DNA of 64,000 bases from Rhizobium sp. SEMIA4064 (GCF_003025035.1 NZ_PYJN01000005.1:1-64000); one strand, 5' to 3'. Shown: positions 55,357 to 64,000, numbered from the stretch's first letter. A program made the numbers and translations. Notes: generated from the sequence alone by a model not told the origin.

Positions 55357-56232
55357 ATCGACTGGCAGGACCTTCTTCACTTCGCCGCTCTGGCACGCAC
55401 CGGCTCGCTTTCGGCGGCTGCGCGCGAGCTTGGCGTCGACCACGCCACGGTCGGCCGGCGAATTGCCGCGCTGGAACGCACGCTTGATCTGCGGCTCATC
55501 GACCGTCGGCCGCGCACCTCGCCGCTGACGGCTGATGGCCGGGCGATTGCCGAGCTGGTGGCCGGCATGGAGGACAATGTCGAGGCGATCAGGCGCTATT
55601 CGAAAAGTGCGGTTGCGGGGCTTTCCGCCGCCGTCATGATCAGCGCGCCGCCCTCCATCGCCGCGCACCTCATCGCGCCGAAAGCGGTCGCCTTTCGCGC
55701 CGAACATCCCGATATCACGCTGACGATCGCCGGCGTCACCCGCCGCTCCGCCCTTAATTATGGAGAGGCCGATATTGCCGTGCGCATGTCACGCCCCGAG
55801 GAAAGCGATCTTCTCGTGCGGCGCATCGGCGTCATGCGCTTCGGGCTCTATGCTATCCCCGAAGTCGCGGCGACGCCTAGGGATAGCTGGGTTTTCATCG
55901 GCTATGACGCGGCGCTCGATCATTTGACGCAGCAGACCTGGCTTCGTAGCCTGCTTGCGGGCCGCCCCATCGTTTTCCGCGCCGGCGACGTCTTCGGTCA
56001 GATGCAAGCCGCGCTCGCCGGTCTCGGCGTCGTAGCACTCCCTGCCTTCCTCGGTGATAGCGAAGCCGCCCTCACGCGGCTGCCGACGGAGATCCCGTCA
56101 CCCACGCGCGACCTCTGGCTTGTTACCTATCCCGATCTGCGCCGCTCGCCGGCCATCCGCGCGGTGATGGATTTTGTCAGCGAGACGATCGGCAGAACGT
56201 GTCCGTTGAGAGAGGCTGACGGGGCCGCATGA
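55354..56232 (+). CDS. LysR-family transcriptional regulator
   Basis: A 292-residue LTTR. The DNA-binding domain begins immediately (MIDWQDLLHFAALARTGSLSAAARELGVDHATVGRRIAALE) and the effector domain follows from about 90 (MISAPPSIAAHLIAPKAVAF). Start ATG 55354 fits the family length; ATG 55321 would add 11 residues. Neither has a good ribosome site. Divergent from the quinone oxidoreductase, the likely target. SulP transporter gene follows after 91 bases in the same direction. Confidence 0.9.
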   Translation: MIDWQDLLHFAALARTGSLSAAARELGVDHATVGRRIAALERTLDLRLIDRRPRTSPLTADGRAIAELVAGMEDNVEAIRRYSKSAVAGLSAAVMISAPPSIAAHLIAPKAVAFRAEHPDITLTIAGVTRRSALNYGEADIAVRMSRPEESDLLVRRIGVMRFGLYAIPEVAATPRDSWVFIGYDAALDHLTQQTWLRSLLAGRPIVFRAGDVFGQMQAALAGLGVVALPAFLGDSEAALTRLPTEIPSPTRDLWLVTYPDLRRSPAIRAVMDFVSETIGRTCPLREADGAA

Positions 56233-56323
56233 GCCAACGGTTCGTCATGCTTACTTTCCTGTTGCAGCCTGCCAGCGAAACTCTACACCTAGTCAGATTG
56301 GCGATTCCTGTGGTCGGTGATCG

Positions 56324-57958
56324 ATGATGAAACTGAGCGGCTGGCCCGCGATAAACAAAGCCGACGTGATCGCGGGCATATCGATTGCAGGCCTGATGCT
56401 GCCGGAAGCGGTCGCCTATGCCGGTATCGCCGGTCTGCCGCCGCATAGGGCGATCCTCGCCGGCATCGCCGGTTGCCTGGTCTACGCCATTTTCGGACGC
56501 AGCCGCTTTGCCATCGTCTCGCCGACATCCTCATCCGCCGCGATCCTTGCCGCGACGCTGGCGGTTGTTCCCGGCGATGCCACCGTCAAGGCAGGCCTCG
56601 CCACCATCGCCGTCGCGCTGGCCGGCATTCTCTTTGTCATCGCAGCCGCCTTCCGCCTCGGCGGCATCACCGGCTTCATCTCGCGCCCGGTGTTGCGGGG
56701 CTTTGCCCTGGGACTGGCGGTTACCATCATCCTGCATCAGCTACCGATTCTCGTCGGCGTCCCCGTACAAGGCTCCAATATCTTCAACTATGCCGGCGCG
56801 CTGTTGGCGGCGATCCCGCGATGGAACCTCGCAAGCGTCGCCGTCGGCATCGTGGCATTGGCCGCGCTGCTATTGCTGAAGCGGCTCCCGGGCGTTCCCG
56901 GCGCCTTCCTCGTGCTTGCCGCCGGCATCCTCGCCTCCTCTGTCTTTGATCTTAGCGGCCATGGTGTCGAACTGGTCGGGACGATCGAGGTCCTGCCGCA
57001 ATGGCCTTCGCTGCCCGATGCCGGCTGGACCGCTTATTCGCGGCTGGTGCAGTTCACCGTGCCTCTCGTGCTCATTCTCTTCGCCGAATCCTGGGGTACG
57101 ATGCGTGCCTTGGCGCTGCGCTATGGCGATCCTCTGGAGGTCAATCGCGAGCTGGGTGCGCTGGGTTTCGCCAATATCGCCAGCGCCATCGTCCAGGGCA
57201 TGCCCGTCGGCGCCGGTTTTTCCGCGGGTTTCGCCAGCGAGGCAGCGGGTGCGAAGACGCGCGCCACTGCTGTCTTTGCCGCCATCGGCCTTGCCATTCT
57301 GATTGCCTGTGCCGGGTCGCTGGTGGCGCGGCTGCCGGAGCCGGTGCTTGCCGCCGTGGTGATTGCGGCCCTCACGCATGCGCTCGATCCCGGTCCGATC
57401 CTTCGCCTGCGACGGCTGCATCGCGATTTCTATGTCGCGCTGGGTGCGGCAGGCGGCGTGCTGCTCTTCGGTGTCCTCAACGGCATGCTGCTGGCGATCG
57501 TGCTCTCGCTCGTCGCGATGATGCATCGCTTGGCCTCTCCCTATGTCGCCCGCCTCGGGCGATTGGGGAGCAGCCACAATTTTGTCGATCTCAGCCGCCA
57601 TCCGGAGGCGATTGAGACACCCGGCATTGCCATCTGGCGCCCCGGCGAGCCGTTGTTTTTCGGCAATGCCGATATGATCCTTGGCGAAATTCTAGCCCGC
57701 AGCCGCGCGGAAGCGGGGTTGAAGGCCGTGGTGCTCAGTCTGGAAGAAAGCTTCGATCTCGACAGTTCCGCACTCGACGCCTTGATGGAATTCGATAGTG
57801 CCATGCGCACCGCCGGCATCCGCGTGCAATTCGCGCGTGCCCATGATCAGGCTCGTGACCTCATGGCGGCGGCCGGAATGATCGATCTCGACAAGCGCTG
57901 CAGTTTCAGTGTCGACGATGCGGCGACTGTTGTCAGCCCGGTGGCACAAAGCGCCTGA
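56324..57958 (+). CDS. SulP family inorganic anion transporter with STAS domain
   Basis: A 544-residue membrane transporter (SLC26/SulP). About 11-13 membrane segments span residues 10-410, with the SulP pattern LPEAVAYAGIAGLPP near residue 27 and FGRSRFAIVSPTSSSAAI. The cytosolic STAS domain is at about 430-540 (IAIWRPGEPLFFGNADMIL and VVLSLEESFDLDSSALDALMEF). Would transport sulphate, bicarbonate or another anion; specificity is not clear. The 2'-5' RNA ligase-like gene converges downstream. Confidence 0.93.
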   Translation: MMKLSGWPAINKADVIAGISIAGLMLPEAVAYAGIAGLPPHRAILAGIAGCLVYAIFGRSRFAIVSPTSSSAAILAATLAVVPGDATVKAGLATIAVALAGILFVIAAAFRLGGITGFISRPVLRGFALGLAVTIILHQLPILVGVPVQGSNIFNYAGALLAAIPRWNLASVAVGIVALAALLLLKRLPGVPGAFLVLAAGILASSVFDLSGHGVELVGTIEVLPQWPSLPDAGWTAYSRLVQFTVPLVLILFAESWGTMRALALRYGDPLEVNRELGALGFANIASAIVQGMPVGAGFSAGFASEAAGAKTRATAVFAAIGLAILIACAGSLVARLPEPVLAAVVIAALTHALDPGPILRLRRLHRDFYVALGAAGGVLLFGVLNGMLLAIVLSLVAMMHRLASPYVARLGRLGSSHNFVDLSRHPEAIETPGIAIWRPGEPLFFGNADMILGEILARSRAEAGLKAVVLSLEESFDLDSSALDALMEFDSAMRTAGIRVQFARAHDQARDLMAAAGMIDLDKRCSFSVDDAATVVSPVAQSA

Positions 57959-57985
57959 TGTCAGCCGAATGCCTGGGTAACCGGG

Positions 57986-58606
57986 CTAGTTCAGCGGCCA
58001 ATAGCAGAGATGCTTGTGCTCGCCTTCGCCCTGCAGGCTATGGACCAGGACAAAATCTCGAACGGTCCAGGTGACGGGTTCGTCCAATATGACTTCGGGA
58101 ATCAAATGGCCCCGATATAGCAATGTCATATGCGGCTCAAATTTCTCTCTGCCATCACTTGCAAATCCGATGTGCCGCATTGCGTCATCCAGTTCCCGAT
58201 ACAGCGCCTTCAGCTCCGCATTTCCCTCCTTGCGCCACAAAACAAGCGGCCGGTTATCACCGTTGCCAAAGCTGACGGCTCGATCGAAGACGACCTGGAA
58301 TGATGTTTTGCTGACTGTCGATGCCGCTTGCATCGCCGCAAACGCAACCTCGTGCGGCGGCTCTGGCCTGCCGTTGTAGGATCCCAGCGGATAGAGCGTG
58401 ATATGAAACAAATCCGACCGTCTCGGCTTTGTCGAAAAGCCATATTGCCGACGGAGATGGCCTGCCAGTTCAGCGCTTGAAGAAGCAACCTCCCGATCAG
58501 GCAGGATAGCGAAATATAGCGCATCGGAATGCATCGGGTCGGCTTCGGATTTCCTGACCCGTGATCCCCCGCCAAGATTGAGCGAAAGCTGTCCATTGTT
58601 CTTCAT
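57986..58606 (-). CDS. 2'-5' RNA ligase/phosphoesterase (2H) family protein
   Basis: A 206-residue protein with both 2H signatures: FHITLY (His68, Thr70) and PHMTLLY (His159, Thr161). The fold is that of LigT/ThpR and CPDase-like enzymes acting on 2',3'-cyclic phosphates or RNA ends. The N-terminal 20 residues are polar and extra. Monocistronic. Confidence 0.88.
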   Translation of the reverse strand: MKNNGQLSLNLGGGSRVRKSEADPMHSDALYFAILPDREVASSSAELAGHLRRQYGFSTKPRRSDLFHITLYPLGSYNGRPEPPHEVAFAAMQAASTVSKTSFQVVFDRAVSFGNGDNRPLVLWRKEGNAELKALYRELDDAMRHIGFASDGREKFEPHMTLLYRGHLIPEVILDEPVTWTVRDFVLVHSLQGEGEHKHLCYWPLN

Positions 58607-58853
58607 GAGATCGCTTCAAAGCCAAGTCGCTTTGCCTCGTCCTGTTCTTGCCGATCGCAGATATCCTACGGCCGCATAGCCTCAAAATCAAGAACAAATA
58701 GAGAACAAAATTAAGTGGCGGCAATTGGCTGGGAAGATCGAGATAATCCAGCGCATCCCCGATTTACGAAGTGTACCGAATAAAACTGCCCCTCGATTGT
58801 TCACGGCAGGTCAGGGCACCTTGCGCCCGCTCTCAACAAGGGAATGACCTCAC

Positions 58854-58988
58854 ATGTTGATAAAAGCCATCGTCTCAGCCGCACTTATCACCCTCATCGG
58901 CCTCGGCCTCTCCGCTTGCTCCACCACGGGCAATTCCGGGGGAGGCGGCATGACACAGAATTCCGCTCCGGCCGGCGGCGGATATTGA
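58854..58988 (+). CDS. Small lipoprotein (44 aa)
   Basis: A 44-residue lipoprotein: Lys4, a hydrophobic helix (AIVSAALITLIGLGLSA) and the lipobox LSAC with Cys22, then a short Gly/Ser/Thr-rich tail. A mature protein of about 23 residues would be left after lipidation. An AAGGGA site precedes ATG 58854. This resembles entericidin-like small lipoproteins, common in rhizobia, whose role is membrane-stress related or unknown. The reading frame is short but the lipobox and ribosome site argue for a real gene. Confidence 0.65.
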   Translation: MLIKAIVSAALITLIGLGLSACSTTGNSGGGGMTQNSAPAGGGY

Positions 58989-59159
58989 TAAGCTCCCAAG
59001 CCGGATGGGAAGCGGTGCGGTTGATGTTGCCATAGCAGCATCGGCACCGCTTCCCTCAACCGGGAAATGTTGGCAACGCTCAGCCTGCGCAAGAATCGGG
59101 TTGAATTCGGGGGCCTGAAGCACGATTTTCATGGCAAGTGGAAACACGGAGACTCTGCC

Positions 59160-59723
59160 ATGAGCGAGACGATGCAACACTATCTGATCTTCGAAAACGC
59201 AGGCGGTTTCTGTGGGATTGCGTGGAACGATATCGGCATAACGCGCTTCCAGCTCCCAACGAAAAGCGCTGATGCGACCGAGCGCCTTATGCTTCGCCGT
59301 CTGCCAAATGCAAGGCCCGGCGCACCGACATCAGATGTGGCCGAAGTAGTTGCCGCCGTTAAGCGCTATTTCGCTGGGGAGGAGATCGATTTCTCTACCG
59401 TCAAACTGGATCTCACCGAGCAGGATGATTTCTTCAAGCAGATCTACGCGGCCGCGCGGCAGGTCGGTTGGGGGCACACCACCACTTATGGCGCGCTCGC
59501 CAAACAGCTCGGCGCCGGTCCGGAAGCTGCGCGCGACGTCGGCCAGGCTATGGCCAAGAACCCCGTGGCGCTGATCATCCCCTGCCACCGCGTCCTGGCC
59601 GCCGGCGGCAAGATTGGCGGCTTCTCCGCGCCCGGCGGCTCGACCGCCAAGGCTCGCATGCTGGAGCTGGAAGGTGTCCAGCTCGCGCCGCCGAAGCCTG
59701 TGCAGCAATCCCTGGGCTTCTGA
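59160..59723 (+). CDS. ogt: Methylated-DNA-protein-cysteine methyltransferase
   Basis: Repairs O6-methylguanine by transferring the alkyl group to its own cysteine. The protein has 187 residues; the active-site motif is PCHRV with Cys142, preceded by the helix-turn-helix TTYGALAKQLGAGPEAARDVGQAMAKNP. The C-terminal domain matches Ogt/MGMT, while the N-terminal domain is short. Start ATG 59160 is preceded by GGAGA; upstream codons in the frame have no support. Not fused to an Ada regulator. Confidence 0.92.
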   Translation: MSETMQHYLIFENAGGFCGIAWNDIGITRFQLPTKSADATERLMLRRLPNARPGAPTSDVAEVVAAVKRYFAGEEIDFSTVKLDLTEQDDFFKQIYAAARQVGWGHTTTYGALAKQLGAGPEAARDVGQAMAKNPVALIIPCHRVLAAGGKIGGFSAPGGSTAKARMLELEGVQLAPPKPVQQSLGF

Positions 59724-59739
59724 TCGTCGATCGGATGAA

Positions 59740-60273
59740 TTACGCGTCCGTAGATGCGGCTGCATCTACGGCGAGAGTCCGAATCCTCTGAGATTGAGGG
59801 CGCAGCAGCAAATAGAACGCGGCGACGTGCGTGATCATCAATAGCGGCACGTAGATGATCGGGATCGCGTAGGTGGCGCCAAGCTGCCCGGCCAATGCCG
59901 GAAGGTCGAGCTGGCTGCCGTGATAATAGTCGATGATGATGTCGCTTGCCCCCGCAACGTTGAAGGCGATGATGAACAGCCAAAAGAGCGGGCGCGTCCT
60001 TACCGTCAGGAGCGCCAGGATGGCGAGCAAGCCGGTTGCGAAGTCACCATAAGCGGCCGGTGTGGCGAAGCCGGCGGGCAGATTGGGGCCGACGACGCCG
60101 GGAACAATGAAGACGAGCCCGAAGAAGCGGAAACTGTGCAGCGTGGCGATGGCGCGCTGCGCTTCGACCGGATTCATCGCTTTGAGCCTCGGCCAGACAT
60201 ACGCCCCGAAGCACAGCAGCCACGGAACGTAGCCCAGAACAAGATGGAGCTGGAAGATGAATGCGGGCGACAT
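59740..60273 (-). CDS. Integral membrane protein, unknown function
   Basis: A 177-residue protein with four or five predicted transmembrane helices (FQLHLVLGYVPWLLCFGAYVW, FRFFGLVFIVPGVVG, DFATGLLAILALLTV, LFWLFIIAFNVAG, and YAIPIIYVPLLMITHVAAFYLLL). No family is assigned with confidence. It is divergent from a LysR gene at 60386 with 112 bases between starts, so it is a likely target of that regulator. Confidence 0.65.
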   Translation of the reverse strand: MSPAFIFQLHLVLGYVPWLLCFGAYVWPRLKAMNPVEAQRAIATLHSFRFFGLVFIVPGVVGPNLPAGFATPAAYGDFATGLLAILALLTVRTRPLFWLFIIAFNVAGASDIIIDYYHGSQLDLPALAGQLGATYAIPIIYVPLLMITHVAAFYLLLRPQSQRIRTLAVDAAASTDA

Positions 60274-60385
60274 GGGGCCTCCTATGAGGTTCTAATTCAT
60301 GCGGCCTCGAACGCCGCGGGCGCTTTGCAAGCCAGATGTACGACCGCTTTCGCCTGGCGACTATTCGCTATAATGTTGACGGGCC

Positions 60386-61321
60386 ATGAAGCAGAATTTC
60401 ACAGTGAGACGAGGTGCGCTCGATGGTGTGGAGGCGTTCCTGAGCGTCGCCGAGCACCGCAGTTTTCGCAGAGCCGCCGCAGAACTGGGGGTGACTCCTT
60501 CAGCGATCAGCCAAGTGGTGCGTGCACTTGAGACGCGCGTCGGCGCAGCGCTCTTCCTGCGCACCACGCGCAGTGTCGGCCTCACCGAGGCAGGCGAACG
60601 GTTCCTGTCGCGTGCAAAGCCTGCCTTCGAAGAGCTCGTCGCCGCAAGCGAGGTCGCCGGTCAGCTTGGAGAGCGGCCGGCCGGATTATTGCGCCTTGCC
60701 GTGCCGCGCTCGGTCGTGCCGATCCTGCTGGAGCCGCTGATCGCCTCCTTCTGCGAGGCCTATCCTGCAGTCGAGGTGGAAATCGCCGTAAGCGAGAAGC
60801 TGGTCGATCTGGCTGCCGAAGGGTTTGATGCCGGTGTGCGGATGGGCGAGTTCATCGCCGCCGACATGGTTGCGGTGCGGCTGACGCCGCCGTTCCCGTT
60901 TGTAGTCGTTGGCAGCCCGGATTACCTATCTCGGCGCAAGCGGCCGGAGCGCATCGACGATCTGCGCGACCACGCCTGCCTGCGCATGCGCCGCTCGAAC
61001 GGATCGGTCGCGCCCTGGTCCTTTGTCGATAGTGGCAAGGCGGTCGAGGCGATCGTCTCGGGGCCGCTGATCGCGCATGACTATCCCACGGTTCTGGGGG
61101 CTGCCATCCAGGGTGCGGGACTTGCGCAGGTGCCCGGTCCGCTCGCCGAAGCGGCTGTTGCCGATGGCCGGTTGCAAGCGCTGCTCACCCCCTTCGCCGT
61201 CACGACGCCGGGGGTTTTTCTGTACCATCCGGGTAGGCGTCAGGTCCTGCCCAAACTCCGAGCCTTCATCGAGCATGTCAGATACCGGAGTACCGACGCT
61301 CGGTTCGGAAAGGCGATCTAA
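60386..61321 (+). CDS. LysR-family transcriptional regulator
   Basis: A 311-residue LTTR. HTH at about 8-65 (GVEAFLSVAEHRSFRRAAAELGVTPSAISQVVRALE); effector domain from about 95 (GLLRLAVPRSVVPILLEPLI). The group is CrgA-like. It is divergent from the small membrane protein gene and tail-to-tail with the GFA gene at 61341. No ligand known. Confidence 0.9.
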   Translation: MKQNFTVRRGALDGVEAFLSVAEHRSFRRAAAELGVTPSAISQVVRALETRVGAALFLRTTRSVGLTEAGERFLSRAKPAFEELVAASEVAGQLGERPAGLLRLAVPRSVVPILLEPLIASFCEAYPAVEVEIAVSEKLVDLAAEGFDAGVRMGEFIAADMVAVRLTPPFPFVVVGSPDYLSRRKRPERIDDLRDHACLRMRRSNGSVAPWSFVDSGKAVEAIVSGPLIAHDYPTVLGAAIQGAGLAQVPGPLAEAAVADGRLQALLTPFAVTTPGVFLYHPGRRQVLPKLRAFIEHVRYRSTDARFGKAI

Positions 61322-61340
61322 GCCTGATCGCCGCTTGGAC

Positions 61341-61754
61341 TCAGCCAGGCATAGTCTCGAACTGCGGAAGGTCGAGTGGCTTCACCCATTCGAGGCGGCG
61401 CTTGGTGAACATCTCGAGCATCGGCTCAATGCCCTCGGAACTATCCAGGCAGCCGATCGTCGCGAAGATCATTCCCGGGAAGCTCTCCAGCTTGCTGCTG
61501 AATACCCTGGCGCCGCAATCGGGGCAAAAGTTGCGATCCAGGCCCTTTCCTGACTGCGCGATGTAGTGAAACGCCTTCGGCTCGCCGCTGATCAGCGTAA
61601 AATCATCTTCAGGCACGCCGAAGAAAGCGGCCGCCTCGCCGCCTGATGCCTTCTTGCAGTCAAGGCAGTGACAGACGGCGACGAAGGTAGGATCGGTATT
61701 GAACTGGAATTTGACGGCGCCGCATGCGCACTGACCCGTGTGCTTCTTCGCCAT
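61341..61754 (-). CDS. GFA family protein
   Basis: A 137-residue Gfa-fold protein with zinc cysteines CACGAVKF, CHCLDCKKASGG and FCPDCGARVF. Related to glutathione-dependent formaldehyde-activating enzymes, but function is unproven. Distinct in sequence from the GFA protein at 8302-8757. Start ATG 61754, with AGGAGG about eight bases upstream. Confidence 0.88.
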   Translation of the reverse strand: MAKKHTGQCACGAVKFQFNTDPTFVAVCHCLDCKKASGGEAAAFFGVPEDDFTLISGEPKAFHYIAQSGKGLDRNFCPDCGARVFSSKLESFPGMIFATIGCLDSSEGIEPMLEMFTKRRLEWVKPLDLPQFETMPG

Positions 61755-61897
61755 GTATCAGCCCTCCTAGTCCGTTGACAGGCATCCGTGACAATTGCAG
61801 TGAGGTAAGCCGCCACATCTTATGCGGTTATTCAGCAAAAAGCATCGGGCATGCGATCAAAATAGGTCAAGCTCCGCAAGTCACCTCTGGCGGTGGA

Positions 61898-62269
61898 TTA
61901 TCTTTGCAAATCAGCCATCTCGTAAAACGGCCGGATTTCAATCTCGCTCGGTCCCGACATGGGATTGGGGCAGCGCTTTACCCAGGCGACGGCCTCGTCC
62001 ATGTCCTTGACCTCCCAGATCCAGAAGCCGGCGACCAGTTCGCGGGGTTCGGCGAAAGGCCCGTCGATGACCGTACGGCCGGCACCATCGAATGCAACCC
62101 GCTTGCCGTCAGAGGAGGGTTTGAGGCCATCTGCCGTTAGCAGGATGCCGGCATCGCGCAGTTCGTCATTGAATCTGCCCATCGCCTCCATCATCTCCGT
62201 CTCCCATGCCGTATGGAGAAACCCCTTTTCACTCTCCTCGGTAGCCTTCACGAGCACCATCACACGCAT
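61898..62269 (-). CDS. YCII-related (DGPF) protein
   Basis: A 123-residue YCII-fold protein, with the motif TVIDGPFAEPRELVAGFWIWEVKDMDEAVAWVKRCP that marks the DGPF group. Function of the group is unknown; many occur next to ECF42-type sigma factors. Start ATG 62269 has GGAGA upstream; the frame extends 58 codons further without support. A promoter-like motif precedes it (62339-62365, minus), matching one before the other YCII gene. Confidence 0.82.
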   Translation of the reverse strand: MRVMVLVKATEESEKGFLHTAWETEMMEAMGRFNDELRDAGILLTADGLKPSSDGKRVAFDGAGRTVIDGPFAEPRELVAGFWIWEVKDMDEAVAWVKRCPNPMSGPSEIEIRPFYEMADLQR

Positions 62270-62338
62270 TGTCTGTCTCCTTGTTCGAGCCGGCCTCATC
62301 GGCCTGATAGTGGAACGACGAATGGGGTTTTCGGAAGC

Positions 62339-62365
62339 CGACATTGTCCTGCAAATTTTTTGACA
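62339..62365 (-). promoter_or_regulatory. Candidate ECF sigma promoter for the YCII gene at 61898-62269
   Basis: On the minus strand TGTCAA (62365-62360), 17 bases, then GTCG (62342-62339). The same TGTCAAAA start and a GTCG at nearly the same spacing precede the other YCII gene. It lies about 70 bases upstream of the start codon. Confidence 0.45.
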
Positions 62366-62521
62366 CCGAACGTATGTCTCTGCGCTTACATCCGGCTCAA
62401 ATGATCGGAATTCCGGCGCGAACAGAGGCCTTTCTCTCCACAAGCAGACATGTCACCTTTGCCGCCAAAAGCGATATCGAGGTTGTAAGGCCGCCGATGC
62501 CCAAAATTTCTTCCTGCACCC

Positions 62522-62549
62522 TGTCAAAATCTCCCCGGTTCAAACGTCG
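62522..62549 (+). promoter_or_regulatory. Candidate ECF sigma promoter for the YCII/sigma operon
   Basis: TGTCAA (62522-62527), 17 bases, then CGTCG (62545-62549). This is about 50 bases before the YCII start and would also drive the sigma factor gene behind it. It resembles the TGTCGA-type -35 reported for ECF42 promoters, with a CGTC-like -10. Confidence 0.5.
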
Positions 62550-62599
62550 TTGTCGCAGCGAGCCATAAGGCTGCGCGTATCGAGTGAAAGGAATGCGTC

Positions 62600-62947
62600 A
62601 TGCAATATATGCTGTTGGTGTATTGGAACGAAGCCGAACATAAGAATGCAAGCAAGGAGCAGAAAGCCGAGACATTCGCGGCCTATGCGGCTTACACAGA
62701 AGTGTTGAAAAAGGCCGGAGCCTTCGTGGCGGGCAGTGGATTGCAGGATTCCTCGGCGGCAACCGTGGTGCGCGCAACGGATGACAAGCCCACCGTTCTC
62801 AACGGCCCCTATATCGAAAGCAAGGAGCAGTTGGGCGGCTACTACATCATCGAGGCGGCAGATCTCGATAGCGCCATCGCCTGGGCGGCGCGTTGTCCCG
62901 GTGCTCGGCGTGATACCGTGGAGGTTCGCCCTCTGATGGTCTATTGA
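62600..62947 (+). CDS. YCII-related (DGPF-like) protein
   Basis: A 115-residue YCII-fold protein beginning MQYMLLVYWNEAE, with TVLNGPYIESKEQLGGYYIIEAADLDSAIAWAARCPGA as the family block (the DGPF position reads NGPY). It is the first gene of an operon with the ECF sigma factor gene, which starts six bases after its stop. DGPF proteins and ECF42 sigma factors are known to be encoded together; the biochemical role is unknown. Confidence 0.85.
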   Translation: MQYMLLVYWNEAEHKNASKEQKAETFAAYAAYTEVLKKAGAFVAGSGLQDSSAATVVRATDDKPTVLNGPYIESKEQLGGYYIIEAADLDSAIAWAARCPGARRDTVEVRPLMVY

Positions 62948-62953
62948 TCTGCC

Positions 62954-64000
62954 ATGTCGCAAGGAGACGACCAGTCTGCCGTCAAAGCCGCCGAAGCGGT
63001 GGCGCGCCGAAGCTATGGCAAACTGGTCGCTATTCTCGCGGCGCGCACACGCGATGTGGCCGGCGCCGAAGACGCCCTGTCGGAGGCCTTTGCTTCTGCT
63101 CTGGCCGATTGGCCGGTCAAGGGCGCGCCGCTAAACCCCGAAGCTTGGCTGCTTGCCGTTGCCCGCCGCAAGATGATCGACGCCATCAGGCGCAGACGGG
63201 TAAGCGCTGTCGCCTCCGGGCATCTGAAGCTCATGGCGGAGGAGTTGGAGGCAGCGGCGAGCCTTGCGCCGGAAATTCCAGACGAGCGCCTGGCTTTGAT
63301 GTTCGCTTGCGCGCATCCGGCGGTAGAGCCCGGCATCAGAGCGCCGCTGATCCTGCAGACGATCTTGGGGTTTGATGCCCAGACAATCGGCTCCGCCTTC
63401 CTGGTCTCGCCGGCGGCGATGGGCCAACGGCTGGCGCGGGCGAAGAACAAGATTCGACGCGCCAAAATTCCCTTGTGCGTGCCCGAGAGGGCGGACATGC
63501 GCGCCCGCCTGGGGGCGATTCTGGAGGCAGTCTATGCAGCCTATGCGGAAGGCTGGAGCGATCCGGCCGGCGCCGATGCGAGCCTGCGCAACCTGGCTGA
63601 GGAGGCCATTTGCCTGGGCCGGCTGATCGTCGCACTTTTGCCAGAGCAGGCCGAAGCGCTCGGTCTGCTTGCGTTGATGCTCTATTCCCACGCGCGGCGT
63701 GGCGCACGGCGGAGTGCGGCCGGCGAATTCGTGCCGTTGGCCGATCAAGATCCTGCCCTATGGGACGAAGGCCTGATCGACGAGGCCGAGGATCTGCTTA
63801 TTCGCGCCAGCGCGTTTGATGCTTTCGACCGCTATCAATTGGAAGCGGCCATCCAATCGGCCCATGTCGTGCGACGCCGTACAGGCGCGACGGATTGGGT
63901 GGCGATCGAGCGTCTCTATGATGGCCTTTGCGCAATCACCGGCTCGCCGGTGGCGGCAATCAATCGCGCGATTGCCGTGGCACAGACGCGCGGGCCTGCC
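62954..64000 (+). CDS. ECF42-like RNA polymerase sigma factor (3' end beyond window)
   Basis: Open from ATG 62954 to the window edge, 349 codons. The N-terminal sigma-70 regions 2 and 4 are present: region 2 near residues 15-70 (ARRSYGKLVAILAARTRDVAGAEDALSEAF, then WLLAVARRKMIDAIRRRR), region 4-like near 130-165 (LGFDAQTIGSAFLVSPAAMGQRLARAKNKIR). It then continues into the long C-terminal DUF6596-like extension typical of ECF42 (about 400 residues in total). Unlike other ECFs, this group has no anti-sigma factor gene; the extension is thought to control it. The upstream DGPF/YCII gene fits ECF42 context. Confidence 0.9.
   Translation, partial: MSQGDDQSAVKAAEAVARRSYGKLVAILAARTRDVAGAEDALSEAFASALADWPVKGAPLNPEAWLLAVARRKMIDAIRRRRVSAVASGHLKLMAEELEAAASLAPEIPDERLALMFACAHPAVEPGIRAPLILQTILGFDAQTIGSAFLVSPAAMGQRLARAKNKIRRAKIPLCVPERADMRARLGAILEAVYAAYAEGWSDPAGADASLRNLAEEAICLGRLIVALLPEQAEALGLLALMLYSHARRGARRSAAGEFVPLADQDPALWDEGLIDEAEDLLIRASAFDAFDRYQLEAAIQSAHVVRRRTGATDWVAIERLYDGLCAITGSPVAAINRAIAVAQTRGPA

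Noticed and set aside
61755..61800. TGTCAA upstream of the GFA gene as a further ECF42 promoter
   Set aside because: The matching -10 position would fall over the ribosome site, and no GTCG at the right distance is present.

Overview
The window is chromosomal DNA of an alphaproteobacterium, almost certainly Rhizobiaceae (Rhizobium or a close relative). Indicators are the infC-rpmI-rplT-pheS-pheT block, an Irr-type iron control element in front of mbfA, a BA14K-family exported protein, a CtrA-type box, an ECF42-like sigma factor with YCII/DGPF partners, RIME-like palindromic repeats and generally high G+C coding sequence. No complete insertion sequence, CRISPR array or rRNA operon was seen.

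Positions 1-3584 are the visible end of an integrated genomic island. A tyrosine integrase lies immediately downstream of an intact tRNA-Leu(CAG). Its cargo is a stand-alone reverse transcriptase of the defence-associated (DRT/UG) type, preceded by a strong hairpin at 177-220 that may belong to a partner non-coding RNA. The other island end lies left of the window. From 3677 onward the content is ordinary chromosome with small accessory patches.

3.6-19.6 kb: phosphomannomutase, small exported or basic proteins, a SelW-like protein, a class I glutamine amidotransferase, a DUF2066 protein, a GFA-family protein, a ccdAB toxin-antitoxin pair with a palindromic operator, lepA, an Xre-cupin regulator with a GNAT enzyme, a HAD hydrolase, an acetylpolyamine amidohydrolase followed by an EamA exporter, a truncated haemoglobin, the iron exporter mbfA with its Irr box, a hydrophilin-like protein, a transglutaminase-like cysteine protease behind a CtrA-type box, and an alpha/beta hydrolase.

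19.6-33.6 kb: translation block (infC with an apparent AUU start, rpmI, rplT, pheS, pheT), then a paired alpha-2-macroglobulin and penicillin-binding protein 1C operon, which together suggest periplasmic defence and repair of the wall.

33.6-53 kb: redox and regulatory genes (two aldo/keto reductases, a LysR regulator, an isochorismatase coupled to a GlxA-type regulator, a Gfo/Idh/MocA oxidoreductase), an envelope glycosylation cluster (GtrA, GT2, GT-C-like protein), an orphan RES-domain protein, xseA with a flavodoxin-fold oxidoreductase, and several hydrolases. 53-64 kb: a transporter, two LysR regulators divergent from likely target genes, a SulP transporter, a DNA alkyl-transferase, and at the right edge an ECF42-like sigma factor beside two YCII proteins. 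Both YCII genes carry a matching promoter-like motif, so this looks like a small sigma-factor regulon.
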